From an uncultured Akkermansia sp. (GTDB lineage: Bacteria > Verrucomicrobiota > Verrucomicrobiia > Verrucomicrobiales > Akkermansiaceae): a stretch of DNA of 7,459 nucleotides. The notes under the pieces were generated by a model. It searched no databases. It worked only from the letters and a program-made list of their open reading frames with translations, and was not told where the DNA came from. The number at the start of each line of letters is the position of its first letter. Position 1 is the stretch's first letter. The stretch is from NCBI GenBank assembly GCA_904501975.1, contig CAJGCZ010000070.1:1-7459 (forward strand), given 5' to 3'. Position numbers and translations under genes: made by a program. Of this stretch, positions 6,107 through 7,459 are shown piece after piece.

Positions 6107-6118
6107 CGCGAAAGTCAA
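6091..6118 (-). promoter_or_regulatory. pheST promoter
   Basis: Minus strand TTGACT (6113-6118, 5 of 6 to consensus), a 16-nt spacer, and TATAGT (6091-6096, 5 of 6). The predicted start near 6084 leaves a leader of only about 10 nt, too short for a T-box or a pheL-type attenuator. No Shine-Dalgarno motif is seen before the ATG at 6075. Confidence 0.6.
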
Positions 6119-6137
6119 GCTCAAAGCCTGCCAGTAT

Positions 6138-6251
6138 TCAGGTTGGTGCACAGTTGGTGAGGGGTAGTTCGGGCGAGCAATAGCCTATAGCATCTTTGTG
6201 CAAGGCAACGCCTTGGGCTTCATTTCCGCAACGCGGACACAGTCGCATCAT
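6138..6251 (-). CDS. Possible 37-aa Cys-containing small ORF (doubtful)
   Basis: The reading frame opens with ATGATG and reads MMRLCPRCGNEAQGVALHKD then AIGYCSPELPLTNCAPT before TGA. It has CPRCG (5-9), a typical first half of a zinc ribbon, and single cysteines at 25 and 34, without the usual second CxxC pair. The same frame stays open upstream past the stop of the 6280-7011 gene, so this could instead be the tail of a frame-shifted or older gene. Two short palindromes (6201-6215 and 6225-6237) lie within it, so the frame may be a by-product of structured DNA. No Shine-Dalgarno motif or promoter is visible. I do not recognise a family. Confidence 0.25.
   Translation of the reverse strand: MMRLCPRCGNEAQGVALHKDAIGYCSPELPLTNCAPT
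6201..6237. repeat. Pair of small palindromes with aac loops
   Basis: CAAGGC-aac-GCCTTG (6201-6215) and TCCGC-aac-GCGGA (6225-6237) are perfect and share the loop aac, which is also the loop of ATGCCC/GGGCAT at 60-74. They are joined by 9 nt, GGCTTCATT, which shares CTTCA with the array linker TCTTCACC. They could be a degenerate piece of the array family, or a weak terminator of the upstream gene; no U-tract follows. Confidence 0.35.
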
Positions 6252-6279
6252 TTGTTGACGAACCCGTGAGATAGCGGTT

Positions 6280-7011
6280 TTAATCTGTCTTTCGGGCGTA
6301 TTTTTCTGTATAGCGCTGTTGAAAACGCTGTGCTTCGGTGCCGGTCGCTTTAGTGCAAGAGCTGGTAGAAAAGTTGCCTTCTGACTGTACCAGATAACCC
6401 ACTTTCAGTTCATCACTGTGTTTTCCGCAGAGTTTAAGTCCTCGCCCGGACTTAATTTGCTCGCGGTAATCGCGATGCATTTTATCGACGAATTCTGCGT
6501 GTGGCGGCTCAATGCGATTGTAGCGCACAAGTTGAAGAGTTGAGTCCAGCCAGCTGTTTTCTTTGCATTTTTGGGGAATCAGAACAACCTCAACGTATAG
6601 CGGACAGCATTCATGGAAGTCTTCATATTGAGTAGTCACATGGTCAGCTGCCAACCAAAAATAATGCATCTTTGGCTGATAAGTGTTACGGTATCGGTAG
6701 TATTCTTCCGTGCGAAATTCTACCTCCGGTAAATATTGGTATCGATAGCCGTTAAGCGGATACTTGCGCCATGAATTATGCGTGTCAATTTCGGGTGTCT
6801 CCTTCGGCCAATAGATGGAATCTAATACAAGCTCATCCTCTTCGTTTTCCAAGTAGAAGGCTGAGCCGTTAATCAAATGCCCCCTCAGGATAATGGCGTT
6901 AGTGGGCAAGGCTTCTTTTTCATGATGAATACCTTGGCATCCGATGCAAAACAACACGCATGAACAAATAAGAGGAAGAACGATTGTGAGGTAGAGAGAT
7001 TTTTGGAACAT
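6280..7011 (-). CDS. Putative lipoprotein of unknown function
   Basis: A 243-aa protein that I do not recognise. MFQKSLYLTIVLPLICSCVL is a basic then hydrophobic export segment, followed by FCIGC at 21-25. Cys25 preceded by Gly fits a lipobox only loosely, because Cys stands at -3, so membrane anchoring is likely but not certain. The rest is hydrophilic with many Tyr, His and charged residues (for example EEYYRYRNTYQPKMHYFW at 102-119) and further Cys at 135, 136, 149, 195 and 219. A longer frame starts at 7059, but the inner ATG at 7011 places the signal segment at the N-terminus and follows the likely promoter. G+C is visibly lower than in pheS/pheT, compatible with recent acquisition. The minisatellite lies upstream of it and pheS downstream; neither suggests a function. 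Confidence 0.75.
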   Translation of the reverse strand: MFQKSLYLTIVLPLICSCVLFCIGCQGIHHEKEALPTNAIILRGHLINGSAFYLENEEDELVLDSIYWPKETPEIDTHNSWRKYPLNGYRYQYLPEVEFRTEEYYRYRNTYQPKMHYFWLAADHVTTQYEDFHECCPLYVEVVLIPQKCKENSWLDSTLQLVRYNRIEPPHAEFVDKMHRDYREQIKSGRGLKLCGKHSDELKVGYLVQSEGNFSTSSCTKATGTEAQRFQQRYTEKYARKTD

Positions 7012-7040
7012 GATTAAGGTTGATGTTGTTTGCCCCCTTT

Positions 7041-7069
7041 CTTGTATGTGAAATAACATAGGTAGTCAA
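7041..7069 (-). promoter_or_regulatory. Possible promoter of the lipoprotein gene
   Basis: Minus strand TTGACT (7064-7069), identical to the pheS -35 box, then 17 nt and TACAAG (7041-7046, 4 of 6 to TATAAT). A transcript from about 7034 would exclude the ATG at 7059 and give a leader of about 23 nt before the ATG at 7011. Confidence 0.35.
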
Positions 7070-7078
7070 GGAAAAAGA

Positions 7079-7106
7079 GTGCGCCCGTAAGTAATCTCAT
7101 GCGCAC
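7079..7106. repeat. GTGCGC...GCGCAC inverted repeat
   Basis: GTGCGC (7079-7084) and GCGCAC (7101-7106) are exact inverted copies 16 nt apart. They sit just upstream of the possible promoter at 7041-7069 and between it and the minisatellite. The site could bind a regulator or be chance in GC-rich sequence. Confidence 0.25.
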
Positions 7107-7135
7107 CGTGGAAATAGGAATATCATACCATCATC

Positions 7136-7459
7136 AAAGCTTCATACAAAGCTTCATCAAAGCTTCATCAAAGCTTCATACAAAGCTTCATACAAAGCTT
7201 CATACAAAGCTTCATACAAAGCTTCATACAAAGCTTCATACAAAGCTTCAACAAGGCGTCATCAAGGCGTCATCAAGGCGTCATCAAGGCGTCATCAAGG
7301 CGTCACGATGGCGTCACGATGGCGTCACGATGGCGTCACGATGGCGTCACAATGGCGTCACAATGGCGTCACAATGGCGTCACAATGGCGTCACAATGGC
7401 GTCACAATGGCGTCACATTGGCGTCACATTGGCGTCACAATGGCGTCACAATGGCGTCA
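7136..7459. repeat. Graded 11-12-nt tandem repeat (minisatellite), open at the window end
   Basis: Twenty-nine consecutive units, the last cut by the window end. The order is: ten AAAGCTTCA-type units (7136-7252; mostly AAAGCTTCATAC of 12 nt, two AAAGCTTCATC of 11 nt, the last AAAGCTTCAAC); four AAGGCGTCATC and one shortened AAGGCGTCAC (7253-7306); four GATGGCGTCAC (7307-7350); six AATGGCGTCAC (7351-7416); two ATTGGCGTCAC (7417-7438); and AATGGCGTCAC again (7439-7459). Units of one type are grouped in blocks, as expected from local duplication by replication slippage or unequal exchange. The plus strand has no stop codon in any frame across the array; the minus strand has frequent TGA. There are no unique spacers, so it is not a CRISPR. 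Copy number probably varies between strains. Confidence 0.95.

Noticed and set aside
6076..6137. T-box or pheL-type attenuator before pheS
   Set aside because: The likely transcription start leaves a leader of about 10 nt; no Phe-rich leader peptide or T-box sequence is present.
7012..7059. Upstream ATG at 7059 as the lipoprotein start
   Set aside because: It lies between the predicted -35 and -10 boxes and would put 16 polar residues before the export segment.
7136..7459. CRISPR array
   Set aside because: Units are 11-12 nt and directly joined, with no unique spacers and no cas genes nearby.

Overview
The window looks like chromosomal DNA of a gut-type Verrucomicrobiota (Akkermansia-like) bacterium, or a relative in the PVC or Bacteroidota range. 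This is inferred from four things: a secreted Cys-type S1 sulfatase, GC-rich coding regions, starts without Shine-Dalgarno motifs, and intergenic DNA crowded with GC-rich palindromic repeats. No rRNA or other lineage marker is present, so the placement is tentative. All well-supported genes lie on the minus strand, so the biological reading order runs from right to left.

Right edge (7099-7459): a minisatellite of 29 units of 11-12 nt runs off the window. Its unit sequence changes stepwise from one end to the other. Next to it is a short region with a possible promoter for a minus-strand gene of unknown function (6280-7011), probably a lipoprotein and visibly less GC-rich than its neighbours. 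Between that gene and pheS lie a possible 37-codon cysteine-containing ORF (6138-6251) and the pheS promoter.

Centre (2544-6075): pheS and pheT are 25 nt apart and encode the alpha and beta subunits of phenylalanyl-tRNA synthetase, an alpha2-beta2 enzyme. They form an operon with a sigma70-like promoter. Its -10 box sits in the middle of a long palindrome that looks like an operator. A hairpin at 2488-2525 follows pheT and probably ends the operon.

Left part (881-2444): a single-gene unit for a secreted sulfatase. A seven-base C/G homopolymer lies between its -35 and -10 boxes, which makes it a candidate for slippage-based phase variation.

Left edge (1-880): no convincing gene, but dense repeat structure. 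Two arrays of small perfect palindromes joined by a constant 8-nt linker (TCTTCACC) face each other as inverted copies at about 1-104 and 751-864. Each is bordered on its inner side by a GCCCCTC/GAATTC module. Between them are a 75-bp element with 8-bp terminal inverted repeats, a MITE-like 125-bp element, and further hairpins and module copies. Between the two arrays, all sequence differences within the palindromes fall in the loops and none in the stems. This makes the arrays the most distinctive undescribed structure in the window, together with the graded minisatellite and the pheST operator-like palindrome.
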